A DNA stretch of 64,000 nt, taken from contig NZ_CP013363.1 in the NCBI RefSeq assembly GCF_001718315.1, forward strand, positions 1,426,001-1,490,000, in the 5' to 3' direction. This stretch comes from Burkholderia diffusa. GTDB taxonomy: Bacteria > Pseudomonadota > Gammaproteobacteria > Burkholderiales > Burkholderiaceae. This document shows, one piece after another, positions 52,328 through 63,012 of this stretch; within the stretch, counting starts at the first letter, position 1; each line of letters starts with the position of its first letter. The position numbers were made by a program, and so were the translations under genes. The notes under the pieces are model-generated. The model saw nothing but the letters and a program-made list of their open reading frames with translations, searched no databases and had not been told where the DNA came from.

Positions 52328-52564
52328 ATGCAGCACGAATACCGTTTCAACGCGTTCGGACGCCTGCTCGCCGTCGTGCGTTCGAACGGCCGCTGGCAAG
52401 TGTTCGATCTCGGTACCGAAGGCAAGCGACGGCCGGCCAACCTGCATATCCCGCCCGCGCTCGCCGCCGACGAACTCGCGCAATATCTCGGCGACCTGCT
52501 GCACGAGCATGCGTCGCCGAAGTACAACGACGTCGTGCCGGTCCCGTCGCCGCGCCGCGCATAA
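52328..52564 (+). CDS. Small conserved protein of unknown function
   Basis: A 78-residue protein with a strong AAGGAG ribosome site. Its composition is protein-like: HEYRFNAFGRLLAVVRSNG, then WQVFDLGTEGKRR, PPALAADELAQYLGDLLHEHA. No signal peptide or membrane segment, so it should be cytoplasmic. I recall short Burkholderia proteins of this type being annotated as a domain of unknown function, but I cannot name it with certainty. It may be cotranscribed with pbpG 46 bp upstream. Confidence 0.75.
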   Translation: MQHEYRFNAFGRLLAVVRSNGRWQVFDLGTEGKRRPANLHIPPALAADELAQYLGDLLHEHASPKYNDVVPVPSPRRA

Positions 52565-52674
52565 CGCGCCGCCGCCTATCGCCGACGTGCTGCCCACCGG
52601 TGGTTTGCCGCGCAACGACCCGCCACGCCCGCTGCATCGCGCATCGTGCGCGTCCGCCAAATTCGACAGCCAAA

Positions 52675-52704
52675 CTTGCAAGCTAAACTGTCGTGTTCTA
52701 TGAT
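52675..52704 (+). promoter_or_regulatory. Predicted promoter and operator of the MarR-isochorismatase-efflux operon
   Basis: TTGCAA (52676-52681), a 17-bp spacer and TATGAT (52699-52704) form a good promoter. The -35 box is embedded in the palindrome CTTGCAAG (52675-52682), extended to AACTTGCAAGCT with one mismatch, a likely binding site for the MarR protein. The predicted start falls at about 52711, next to the ATG at 52712, so the message may be leaderless. Confidence 0.5.
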
Positions 52705-52711
52705 CCGCCGC

Positions 52712-53155
52712 ATGACACCACCACGCACACCTGGCGTTCGCACCGATGCCGTTGCCGCCGATCTGACCCTCGCGGTGGGCCAGTTGATCCGCCGGCTGCG
52801 TTCCGAGATCGAGTCCGAAGGGCTCGGCATGTCGCAGACGAGCGCGCTCGCGCGGCTCGAACGACAGGGGCCGATGACGACCGCCGATCTCGCTCGCGCC
52901 GAGGCGATGAAGCCGCAGTCGATGAAGGCAATTCTCGCGAGCCTTGAGGAAGACGGGCTCGTCGAACGCGAGCCTCACCCGACCGACGGCCGCCAGATCC
53001 TGTTCCAACTGACCGCGGCCGGCCTCGCGGCACGTCGCAAGCGCGACACCGCGAAGCACAAGTGGCTCGGCGCCGCGATCGGGAAGCTCGCCCCCGAAGA
53101 CATCCGCACGCTCGCCGCCGCGATTCCGCTGATCCGGCGCATCGGCGAGCAATGA
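52712..53155 (+). CDS. MarR-family transcriptional regulator
   Basis: A 147-residue winged-helix regulator. Chosen start 52712 because an earlier ATG (52700) lies inside the predicted -10 box; neither has a ribosome site. The DNA-binding domain covers about residues 40-105 (MSQTSALARLERQGPMTTADLARAEAMKPQSMKAILASLEEDGLV then EREPHPTDGRQILFQLT). It heads an apparent operon with an isochorismatase-like hydrolase (69 bp) and a DHA2 exporter (4-bp overlap), so it most likely represses efflux until a small aromatic or drug inducer binds. Confidence 0.88.
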   Translation: MTPPRTPGVRTDAVAADLTLAVGQLIRRLRSEIESEGLGMSQTSALARLERQGPMTTADLARAEAMKPQSMKAILASLEEDGLVEREPHPTDGRQILFQLTAAGLAARRKRDTAKHKWLGAAIGKLAPEDIRTLAAAIPLIRRIGEQ

Positions 53156-53224
53156 CCCCGCGCGCGTGCGGCGCGGCATTCGCGCGCACGTTTTCCCTCG
53201 CCCAATTCACGGAGCCTTCACGTC

Positions 53225-53788
53225 ATGAGCACAACCCGTCTCGACACGCAAACGGCGCTCGTCGTCATCGACCTGCAGAAGGGCATCGTCGCGCTGCCCA
53301 CCGCCCACCCGGTTGCACCGGTGATCGAGCGTACGCGCGAACTGCTCAACGCGTTCCGTAGCCGCGGCCTGCCGGTCGTGCTCGTGAACGTCGCCGGCGG
53401 CGCGCCGGGCCGCACGCAACAGCAGGTGCGTCTGGATGCCCTTCCCGCCGACTGGACCGATCTTCTGCCCGAACTGAACCGCCAGCCAAGCGACCATGTC
53501 GTGACGAAGAAGACCTGGGGCGCATTTACGGGCACCGGTCTCGACGCGCACCTGAAAGCGGCCGGCGTCACGCAGATCGTGCTGGCCGGCATCGCGACCA
53601 GCATCGGCGTCGAATCGACTGCCCGCCAGGCGCACGAGCTCGGCTACAACGTGACGCTCGCGGTCGACGCGATGACCGACCTCAACGCCGACGCACATGC
53701 GAACAGCGTCGAGCGGCTGTTCCCGCGCCTGGGCGAGACGGGCTCGACGCAGGAAATCCTCGCGCTGATCGACCGGCGCGGCGCGTGA
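53225..53788 (+). CDS. Isochorismatase-family hydrolase, catalytic Cys replaced by Gly
   Basis: A 187-residue alpha/beta hydrolase of the isochorismatase/nicotinamidase fold. The acidic residue D16 (VVIDLQKG) and Lys95/96 (VTKKTWGAF) of the usual Asp-Lys-Cys triad are present. The third position, normally Cys in amidases such as nicotinamidase, reads G128 in AGIATSIGVESTA, like true isochorismatases (EntB), which also have Gly there. The gene is 69 bp after marR and its stop overlaps the GTG start of the efflux gene. It may modify a compound handled by the exporter. The reaction is unknown. Confidence 0.85.
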   Translation: MSTTRLDTQTALVVIDLQKGIVALPTAHPVAPVIERTRELLNAFRSRGLPVVLVNVAGGAPGRTQQQVRLDALPADWTDLLPELNRQPSDHVVTKKTWGAFTGTGLDAHLKAAGVTQIVLAGIATSIGVESTARQAHELGYNVTLAVDAMTDLNADAHANSVERLFPRLGETGSTQEILALIDRRGA

Positions 53789-55242
53789 ACGACAAACGCG
53801 CTCGGCCGGCCCCGGGCCATGCGGCCGACCGGCTCGATCCGTCGATCTGGAAAGTCAGCGCGGTGGCGACCCTCGGCTCGCTGCTGTCGCAACTCGACGC
53901 GACGATCGTCAACGTATCGCTGGCGAGCCTCGCGACCGACCTGCACGCGAGCCTGTCGACGATCCAGTGGGTGACGAGCGGCTACCTGCTCGCGCTCACG
54001 CTGGTGTTGCCGCTGAACGGCTGGCTGGTCGACCGCATCGGCGCGAAAGCGCTGTACCTGTGGTGTTTCTCCGCATTCACGCTGACGTCGGCGCTGTGCG
54101 GGCTCGCGTGGTCCGCACCGTCGCTGATCGCATTTCGCGTGTTGCAGGGCGTGAGCGGCGGGCTGCTCGCGCCGATGGCGCAGATGATGATCGCGCGCGT
54201 GGCCGGCCAGCAGATGGCGCGCGTGATCGGTTATGCCGCGGTGCCCGTACTGATCGCGCCGATCCTCGGGCCGGTCGTCGCCGGCGCGATCCTGCAGCAC
54301 GCATCGTGGCGCTGGCTGTTTCTCGTGAATCTGCCGGTCGGTGCACTGGCGCTTGCATTGGCCGTATGGTTCCTGCCCGGCGACCGCGAGGAAACGCAGC
54401 GGCGCGAGCTCGACTGGATCGGCCTCGCGCTGCTGTCGCCAGCGCTCGTGCTGTTCCTGTATGGCGCCGAGCGCATCGACGCGGTGCCCGGCGTCACCGC
54501 GATCGCGGCTTCCGTGCTGCTGCTCGCCGCGTTCCTGCGCGTCGAGCGACGCAAGGGCGCGCATGCGCTGATCGACCTCGCGCTGTTTCGCTCGCGCGTG
54601 TTCGGCGCGGCCGCCGCCACGCAATTCCTGTCGAACGGCGCGATCTACGCGGGCCAGATGCTGATTCCGGTATTCCTGATCCGGGCGTGCGGCCGCTCGC
54701 CCGGCGAGATGGGCTGGCTGCTGGCGCCGCTCGGGCTCGGCATGCTCGTCACCTTTCCGTCGATGGGCGCGCTGACCAGCCGGTTCGGCGTGCGCCGGCT
54801 GGCCTCCGCCGGCGCGCTCCTCGCGCTGGCCGCGACGCTGCCGTTCGTGTATCTCGCGCTCGCCGGCTACGATCCGTACGTGCTGGTGCCCGCGCTGTTT
54901 CTGCGCGGAATGGGCCAGAGCGCGATCGGCGCCCCGTCGATTTCCGCCGCGTATGCGTCGGTCGAACGGCGCAACCTGCCGATGGCGACGACGTCGCTCA
55001 ATATCGTCCAGCGCCTCGGCGGCCCGACGTTCACGACGATGTGCACGCTGTTTCTCGCATGGCGGCTGCAGGCGGAATCCGTGTCGACGACGGGCGGCAC
55101 GCACGGTGTCGCCTATGCGTGCGCGTTCGGCCTGCTTTGCGCGCTGCATGCGGCGAGTTTCGCGACGACGTTGCGACTGCCTCGATGGTCGAGCGGCGCG
55201 GGAGGACGGCCGGCGACGGACGCGCGTTCCGGTTCGCGCTGA
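53785..55242 (+). CDS. DHA2-family (EmrB/QacA type) MFS drug exporter
   Basis: A 485-residue exporter with about 14 hydrophobic segments. It begins at a GTG that overlaps the previous stop (GTGA). Family signatures are LSQLDATIVNVSLASLATDL in helix 1, TSGYLLALTLVLPLNGWLVDRIGAK in helices 2-3, LQGVSGGLLAPMAQMMIARV (motif B region), and LGPVVAGAILQHASWRWLFLVNLPVG (motif C). It exports hydrophobic drugs by proton antiport. It is the last gene of the MarR operon; no EmrA adaptor gene is present, so it may work alone in the inner membrane. Confidence 0.92.
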   Translation: MNDKRARPAPGHAADRLDPSIWKVSAVATLGSLLSQLDATIVNVSLASLATDLHASLSTIQWVTSGYLLALTLVLPLNGWLVDRIGAKALYLWCFSAFTLTSALCGLAWSAPSLIAFRVLQGVSGGLLAPMAQMMIARVAGQQMARVIGYAAVPVLIAPILGPVVAGAILQHASWRWLFLVNLPVGALALALAVWFLPGDREETQRRELDWIGLALLSPALVLFLYGAERIDAVPGVTAIAASVLLLAAFLRVERRKGAHALIDLALFRSRVFGAAAATQFLSNGAIYAGQMLIPVFLIRACGRSPGEMGWLLAPLGLGMLVTFPSMGALTSRFGVRRLASAGALLALAATLPFVYLALAGYDPYVLVPALFLRGMGQSAIGAPSISAAYASVERRNLPMATTSLNIVQRLGGPTFTTMCTLFLAWRLQAESVSTTGGTHGVAYACAFGLLCALHAASFATTLRLPRWSSGAGGRPATDARSGSR

Positions 55243-55663
55243 ATGCCGGCGCCGCGCCGAGCGTCATCGCCCGACCGTTCGGGTTGTGCCACAGCGTCCA
55301 GACGCCGCTGACGGACCCAGACGGCCGATGCCCGGCCTCGTCGATGCCGGGCTTGCCGCCGCGCGCGATGCGCGTGGCAAGCCACGACAGATACAGCGAG
55401 CCGAGCACCTTCTTCCCCCCGCTTGCCGCTATGCGACACGTACTCCGAGCGGGCATTGCCGCAATGCGCGCAGCGTGTTGCGAAGCACGAAAATCGGGCG
55501 GTGCCACGCAACCGCGGAATTGTTCCGGAGCCCTGCGTCATGCATCCGCGACATACGGCCGGAACCCGATGGCACAATCACGGTCCCTTTCATGTGCCCT
55601 TCACCGGGCGCGCGCCGCATCGCGACGCTGATTCAACGCACAAGAAGGACCCTGCCTGCCCCT
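55243..55663. other. Gene-free interval
   Basis: About 420 bp between the exporter and the mechanosensitive channel. On the minus strand 55430-55260 one frame reads like real protein for some 55 codons (LGSLYLSWLATRIARGG.., then VSGVWTLWHNPNG) but has no credible start, and runs on into antisense of the exporter gene. It could be a gene remnant. I see no promoter with confidence for the channel gene. Confidence 0.35.
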
Positions 55664-56905
55664 ATGACCCTGAACGAATCCTGGTTTGCGCCGCTCGTCG
55701 GTATCCTCATCCTGCTCGCCGCCGCCGGCGCGATCACGGCCACCGTCCATTTCCTGCTGTTCCGCGTCGTCGCGCGTCTTGCGCGGCTGTCGGCCACCCG
55801 CATCGACGACGCGCTGTTCGAGTTCGGCGCGTTCAAATGGCTGAATCGCATCGTGCCGTTCGTCGTGATCAAGCTCGGACTCGGCGCGGTGCCCGGCATC
55901 CCCGCCATGGCCGCGCAGGCCGCCGACAAGGTGTTGTTCGCGCTGATCGTGTTCCTGGTGTCGATGACGATCAGCACGACGCTGTCCGCGCTCGAGCACA
56001 CGCATCGCACGAGCCGGCGGGACCAGCCGCGCCTGTCGCTGAAGGGCGCGATGCAGCTCGTCAAGCTCGTGATGTTCATCACGGCCGCGCTCGTCGTGAT
56101 CGGCGACGCGACCGGCAAGCAGATCGGCCTGCTGCTGTCGGGCATCGGCGCGATGTCGGCAGTGCTGATGCTGATCTTCAAGGACACGCTGCTCGGCCTG
56201 GTTGCCGGCGTGCAGCTGTCGTCGAACGACATGCTGCGGATCGGCGACTGGATCACGATGCCATCGGCCGGCGCGGACGGCACCGTGATCGACATCACGC
56301 TGAACACGGTCAAGGTCGCGAACTTCGATCACACGATCATCACGGTGCCGACATGGAAGCTGATCACCGAGAGCTACCAGAACTGGCGCGGGATGACCGA
56401 GGCCGGCGGGCGCCGCATCAAGCGCGCATTGTTCATCGACGCGACGAGCGTGCGCTTTCTCGACAACGACGAGATCGAACGGCTCGAACGCCTGACGCTT
56501 CTTAAGGACTACCTCGAAGACAAGGTCGACGCGATCGCGCAATGGAACGGCACGCTCGGCGCGGCCGGCGAATGCCCGGCGAACCGCCGCCAGCTGACGA
56601 ACCTCGGCACGTTCCGCGCGTACGTCGCGAACTACCTGAAGGGCCATCCGCGGATCCGCCGCGACATGACGTGCATGGCGCGCCAGTTGCCGCTGACGGC
56701 CGAGGGCATTCCGCTCGAACTGTACTGCTTCACCGACACGACGACCTGGGTCGACTACGAGGCGATCCAGTCCGACCTGTTCGATCACCTGATCGCGGTG
56801 CTGCCGGAGTTCGGGCTGCGCGTGTACCAGCATCCGTCAGGCTTCGACATGCGCCGGATGGCCGGCGCGGTGCAAGCCGACATGACGGCGCCGCACGCGC
56901 TGTAA
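55664..56905 (+). CDS. ybdG: Mechanosensitive channel of the MscS superfamily, YbdG type
   Basis: A 413-residue channel, nearly the length of E. coli YbdG (415). It has about five membrane helices (residues about 10-32, 62-75, 85-105, 130-150, 155-180), with the pore helix LLLSGIGAMSAVLMLIFKDTLLGLVAGVQL. The cytoplasmic beta domain starts SSNDMLRIGDWITMPSAGADGTVIDITLNTVKV, and the cage extends to the end with the YbdG-specific GGRRIKRALFIDATSVRFLD and YLKGHPRIRRDM. It opens on membrane tension to relieve osmotic downshock. The ATG at 55664 has only a weak ribosome site. Monocistronic as far as I can see. Confidence 0.93.
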   Translation: MTLNESWFAPLVGILILLAAAGAITATVHFLLFRVVARLARLSATRIDDALFEFGAFKWLNRIVPFVVIKLGLGAVPGIPAMAAQAADKVLFALIVFLVSMTISTTLSALEHTHRTSRRDQPRLSLKGAMQLVKLVMFITAALVVIGDATGKQIGLLLSGIGAMSAVLMLIFKDTLLGLVAGVQLSSNDMLRIGDWITMPSAGADGTVIDITLNTVKVANFDHTIITVPTWKLITESYQNWRGMTEAGGRRIKRALFIDATSVRFLDNDEIERLERLTLLKDYLEDKVDAIAQWNGTLGAAGECPANRRQLTNLGTFRAYVANYLKGHPRIRRDMTCMARQLPLTAEGIPLELYCFTDTTTWVDYEAIQSDLFDHLIAVLPEFGLRVYQHPSGFDMRRMAGAVQADMTAPHAL

Positions 56906-56972
56906 TGCTCGCCGCGGCGGCCTGCAACGGGTCGCCGCCGGTAACGCGGCATCGCGGCGCGCGTGGCGCCGC

Positions 56973-58394
56973 TCACCGCCCCGCGCACTCGGACGCGAGC
57001 CGTCCCACCACCTTCAGCGCGTCCTCGATCTGCCGCGACCACGGATAGCTGTAGTTGAGCCGGATGAAGTGCCGGTAATCGGCGGTCGCCGAGAACATGT
57101 GGCCGGGCCCGATGGTGATTCCCTGCGCAAGCGCGAGTGCATACAGCTTCATCGCGTCGACCTGCGGCGGCAGCTCGACCCACAGCACATACCCGCCCTG
57201 CGGCTGCGACAATCGCGTCCCTTCCGGGAAGAAGCGTCGCACCATCGCGCTCATCAGGCTCGCCTGCTGCGCATACTGCTTGCGCATCCGCCGCAAATGG
57301 AAATCGTAGCCGTCGTACTTCAGGTATTCGGCGATCGCAAGCTGCTCGATCGCGGGCGTCGCGAGCGTGTTCAGGAATTTAAGCTTCTCGACCTGGTCGC
57401 GGTACCGGCCGGGCATCGCCCAGCCGATCCGGTAGCGTGGCGACAGGCTCTTCGTGAACGACGCGCAATGCAGCACGAGCCCGTCGCGGTCGTACGACTT
57501 CAGCGCGCTCGGCGTCGTGTCGCCGTAGTGCAGCTCGTGATAGACGTCGCTCTCGATCGCGGGCACGTCGTGCTTCGCGAGCAGCTCGACGAGCGCGCGC
57601 TTGCGCGCATCGGGCATCTGGAAGCCGAGCGGATTGTGGAAATTCGGCATCACCATGCATGCGGCGATGCGCTCGCGCGCGAGGATCCGTTCGAGCGCGT
57701 CGAGATCGATGCCGTCGCCAGGATGGGTCGCCACTTCGAGCGCACGCATGCCCATCCGCTCGATCGCGTGCAGCATCGCGTAGAACGTCGGCGACTCCAC
57801 GGCGATCGTGTCGCCGGGTTTTGCGACGGCCTGCAGACACAGGTTGATCGCCTCCGTCGCGCCGATCGTCATCACGATCTCGCCCGGCTCGACCGGGATC
57901 CCGCGCTCCGCGTAGCGCCGCGCGATCTGGCGGATCAGTTCCTGGTTGCCGGGCGGCAGGTCGTCGATCACGCCCCAGCGCGTGCGGCGCCGGCCGATCG
58001 CTTGCGCGTAGCGCGCAAGACGCTGCACCGGGAACTGCGACGCATCGGGATACGGCGAACCGAGCGGCACCGCGTCGTCGCGCGCAATCGAGCGCAGCGT
58101 CGACAGCACGAGCTGGCTCACGTCCACCGCCGACGGCTCGGCGGCCGGCGCCGACACGTGCAGCTCGGCCTCCGCCGGCGCCGTGGCCCGCGCCCGCACG
58201 AAGTAACCCGACTGCGGCCGGCTCTCGATCAGCCCGCGGCTCTCCAGCACGAGATACGCGCGCAGCACGGTCGTGACGCTGAGCTGCTGCTGCCGGCTCG
58301 CCTGGCGCACCGACGGAATCCGCTCGCCGGGCCGGTACACGCCGCGCTCGATCTGCGCCTGCAGATCGTCGGCCAGTTGTTCGTAACGCTTCAC
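56973..58394 (-). CDS. MocR-type regulator: GntR helix-turn-helix fused to a PLP-dependent aminotransferase-like domain
   Basis: A 473-residue protein beginning at a GTG (58394) with GGGAGG ribosome site. The GntR domain is about residues 1-70 (YEQLADDLQAQIERGVYRPGERIPSVRQASRQ). A linker follows, then a class-I aminotransferase fold (about 115-470) with the PLP-binding lysine in SFTKSLSPRYRIGW and PNFHNPLGFQM. Such proteins use PLP and an amino compound as signals rather than for catalysis. It diverges from the YdeP-type oxidoreductase across 152 bp that contain a spaced 7-bp inverted repeat, the likely operator. Confidence 0.9.
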   Translation of the reverse strand: MKRYEQLADDLQAQIERGVYRPGERIPSVRQASRQQQLSVTTVLRAYLVLESRGLIESRPQSGYFVRARATAPAEAELHVSAPAAEPSAVDVSQLVLSTLRSIARDDAVPLGSPYPDASQFPVQRLARYAQAIGRRRTRWGVIDDLPPGNQELIRQIARRYAERGIPVEPGEIVMTIGATEAINLCLQAVAKPGDTIAVESPTFYAMLHAIERMGMRALEVATHPGDGIDLDALERILARERIAACMVMPNFHNPLGFQMPDARKRALVELLAKHDVPAIESDVYHELHYGDTTPSALKSYDRDGLVLHCASFTKSLSPRYRIGWAMPGRYRDQVEKLKFLNTLATPAIEQLAIAEYLKYDGYDFHLRRMRKQYAQQASLMSAMVRRFFPEGTRLSQPQGGYVLWVELPPQVDAMKLYALALAQGITIGPGHMFSATADYRHFIRLNYSYPWSRQIEDALKVVGRLASECAGR

Positions 58395-58424
58395 GCGCCT
58401 CCCTTTCAGCTTTCCTTCAACAAC

Positions 58425-58462
58425 ACAGTTGGGCTCCGCACTGCCTGACTGGGCGCAACTGT
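58425..58462. promoter_or_regulatory. Spaced inverted repeat in the MocR/oxidoreductase divergent region
   Basis: ACAGTTG (58425-58431) and CAACTGT (58456-58462) are exact reverse complements separated by 24 bp, between the divergent genes. MocR regulators often bind spaced repeats in such places. Confidence 0.4.
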
Positions 58463-58546
58463 ACTCTTTTTTGAAGATGAAAGGTGTACACACAGCGGCC
58501 GGTGCCCCGCGCGTACTCTCCGTGCATCGACCCCGACACACGCATC

Positions 58547-60871
<2,325 letters not shown>

Positions 60872-60883
60872 CGGAGCGCCGCG

Positions 60884-61804
60884 ATGATCGTTCGGCCGCG
60901 CGAGCACTGGCTGCGGATGCTGCTCGTCTGGAACGGATCGGTGCTGCCGACCATCCTGCCGCAGCTCGTGCTGACGCTTGCGATCAGTCTGGTCGCGGTA
61001 TGGGGCGGCGGCCGCGTGCTCGGCGAGAAAGTGCCGCTGAACCCGACGCCGTTCACGCTGATCGGCCTCACGCTCGCGATCTTCGCGGGGTTTCGCAACA
61101 ACGCAAGCTACGAACGCTATCGCGAGGGTCGGCAGCTGTGGGGCGGCGTGCTGACCGCCACGCGCACGCTGGTATCGCAGGCGCTCTGCTACGGCGCGAT
61201 CGACGGCGACGCCGACGCAAGGCAGGCGTTCGTACGCAAGGTCGTCGCATTCGTCCATGCGTTGAAGCATCAGCTGCGCGGCACCGATCCCTCAGTGGAC
61301 CTGCGCACGCTGCTCGACGACGCTACCTGTACACGCATCGCCGCCGCCCGGTTTGCACCGATCGCGATCGTCCATGAGCTGCGACAAAGATTCACCGCAC
61401 GTGCCGACGCGGGCCATCTCGCCGATACCCGGCTGTGGATGCTCGACGCGCGCCTCGACGATCTCGTGTCGATGGTGAGCGGCTGCGAGCGCATCGCGTC
61501 GACACCGATCCCGTTCTCGTACGACGTGCTGCTGCACCGGACCATCTACGCATACTGCGTGCTGCTGCCGTTCGGCCTCGTCGATTCGATCGGCGCGGCG
61601 ACGCCGTTCGTCACCGTGTTCGTGGCCTATACGCTGATCGCGCTCGATGCGATCGCGCATGCGATCGCCGAGCCGTTCGGCGACGGACCAAACCACCTCG
61701 CACTCGATGCGATGACGCGGACGATCGAGCGCACGCTGCTCGAACTGAACCGCGAACCGTTGCCGGCGGAACTGACACCGGGCCCCGCGTATCGGCTCAC
61801 CTGA
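60884..61804 (+). CDS. Bestrophin-family ion channel (YneE type)
   Basis: A 306-residue bacterial bestrophin. Features are IVRPREHWLRMLLVWNGSVLPTILPQ near the start, helix 2 with FTLIGLTLAIFAGFRNNASYERYREGRQLWGGV (the neck region of the pore), a long helical cytoplasmic part, and ending helices with YDVLLHRTIYAYCVLLPFGLVD and AEPFGDGPNHLALDAM. Eukaryotic bestrophins conduct chloride, while the characterised Klebsiella homologue conducts cations. It begins with GGAG eight bases upstream and follows the molybdo-oxidoreductase by 12 bp. The pairing implies a shared response, maybe to acid or redox stress. Confidence 0.88.
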   Translation: MIVRPREHWLRMLLVWNGSVLPTILPQLVLTLAISLVAVWGGGRVLGEKVPLNPTPFTLIGLTLAIFAGFRNNASYERYREGRQLWGGVLTATRTLVSQALCYGAIDGDADARQAFVRKVVAFVHALKHQLRGTDPSVDLRTLLDDATCTRIAAARFAPIAIVHELRQRFTARADAGHLADTRLWMLDARLDDLVSMVSGCERIASTPIPFSYDVLLHRTIYAYCVLLPFGLVDSIGAATPFVTVFVAYTLIALDAIAHAIAEPFGDGPNHLALDAMTRTIERTLLELNREPLPAELTPGPAYRLT

Positions 61805-61964
61805 CGGGCTCGACTGCCGACGCGCGACGCACGCTCGGCCGGCCTGGCCGCTGTAATGAAGACTTGCAATCGATACAGCCGGAAACGTCAACAGCCGCGG
61901 CCCGCACAACGTTTTTTCGACAAGCGCACACGTTTCGTGACGCGCAACGACAGGAGAAAACGTC

Positions 61965-62294
61965 ATGCGAGCCCTTACCCGCCATCTCGCGATCGCCGCC
62001 ACCCTGATGTCGGTGCTGACCGGCACCGCATTCGCCGAAACGCCGTGGCAGCAAGCGCACCCGCGCCGCGAAGAGGTCAACCAGCGCCTCGCCAACCAGA
62101 ATCGCCGGATCCGTCACGAAGTGAAGGAAGGCGAGATGTCGCACGCCCAGGCCGCGCGCCTGCATCGTGACGACCGCAAGATCCGCCAGGAAGAGCGGGA
62201 CATGGCCGCGCAGGATCGCGGCCACATTACGCAGAGCGAAAAGCACGTGCTGAACCAGCAGGAAAACGCGGTCAGCCACAAGATCGGCCAGTAA
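61965..62294 (+). CDS. Small periplasmic helical protein of unknown function
   Basis: A 109-residue protein with ribosome site AGGAG and a clear signal peptide (TRHLAIAATLMSVLTGTAFAE, cleavage after about residue 24). The mature part is almost entirely charged helix: HPRREEVNQRLANQNRRIRHE, AQAARLHRDDRKIRQEERDMAAQ, then HVLNQQENAVSHKIGQ. The pattern resembles periplasmic proteins found next to metal or stress genes in Burkholderia, but I cannot name the family. A stand-alone unit with a terminator 33 bp downstream. Confidence 0.8.
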   Translation: MRALTRHLAIAATLMSVLTGTAFAETPWQQAHPRREEVNQRLANQNRRIRHEVKEGEMSHAQAARLHRDDRKIRQEERDMAAQDRGHITQSEKHVLNQQENAVSHKIGQ

Positions 62295-62327
62295 CGCCGG
62301 CAAGCGTCGATTCGCCATCGCTTGAAA

Positions 62328-62366
62328 CGCCTGCTGCCGCCATGCGGCAGCGGGCGCTTGTTGTTG
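62328..62366 (+). terminator. Intrinsic terminator
   Basis: A 13-bp stem (62328-62340 with 62344-62356) with one G-U pair and a CAT loop, followed by CTTGTTGTTG, 33 bp after the small periplasmic protein stop. Confidence 0.75.
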
Positions 62367-62541
62367 TATCGAATCGTTTCAGCAAGCCGTTCGCGTCAAG
62401 TGTGGCGGGTATACTCCGACGTCAGCCGCCACCCGCATCGACCGTCAGGAACGGCACGATTCCGGCGGTTTCGTCGCGAAGCTCCGCGTTTCGCGTACCC
62501 CGCGCCCCAGCCTCGACACGAGACACACGACGATCCCGATC

Positions 62542-62874
62542 ATGAAACGATTCCTGCTGCTCCTTCCCGCCGCCCTGCTCGCCGCCTGCGGCTCGGCGCC
62601 CTCGTCCGATTCGGCCGCGTCAGGCTCGGCACCGATGATCTACGTGTCGTCCGCGCGCCCGGCCCACGCGATCGCCAACTGCCTCGACAGCCGCCTGTCC
62701 GGCACCGAGCAGTCGCAGCACAACGGCGTGACCGACATCACCGTCGGATCGCGCTCGTATTTCGTCACGCTCACGCCGTCGGGCAGCGGTTCGGTCGTCA
62801 AGGTCGTGCGCGGCTCGGGCAACGAGCCGGCCGAGGAAGCGATGCGCTTCGCGATCGCTCGCTGCGTGATCTGA
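62542..62874 (+). CDS. Small lipoprotein of unknown function
   Basis: A 110-residue protein with signal and lipobox KRFLLLLPAALLAACGS, Cys16 being the lipidated residue. A Ser/Ala linker leads to a compact domain with a Cys pair (IANCLDSRLS and the C-terminal AIARCVI) that may form a disulfide and a beta hairpin (ITVGSRSYFVTLTPSGSGSVVKVVRG). I recall similar short Burkholderia lipoproteins being mislabelled as transporter components; there is no ATP-binding motif. Function unknown. It stands 138 bp before the peptide-binding protein gene. Confidence 0.8.
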   Translation: MKRFLLLLPAALLAACGSAPSSDSAASGSAPMIYVSSARPAHAIANCLDSRLSGTEQSQHNGVTDITVGSRSYFVTLTPSGSGSVVKVVRGSGNEPAEEAMRFAIARCVI

Positions 62875-63012
62875 CCGTCGCCGGCGCCGGGCGCCCCGCC
62901 CGTCCTGCCAGCCGCGTCACCCGGGCGCCGACATGCGCGCCCGTCGAATTTTTTCATCCGGGCCGCCGTCGATGAGAGAATCGCACCACGATTCCCTTTC
63001 CACGGAGCCCGC

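Noticed and set aside
55031..55507. Minus-strand 158-codon frame with a partly protein-like middle
   Set aside because: Its C-terminal half is antisense to the DHA2 exporter, there is no credible start or ribosome site, and the protein-like stretch is short. Kept only as a possible remnant.
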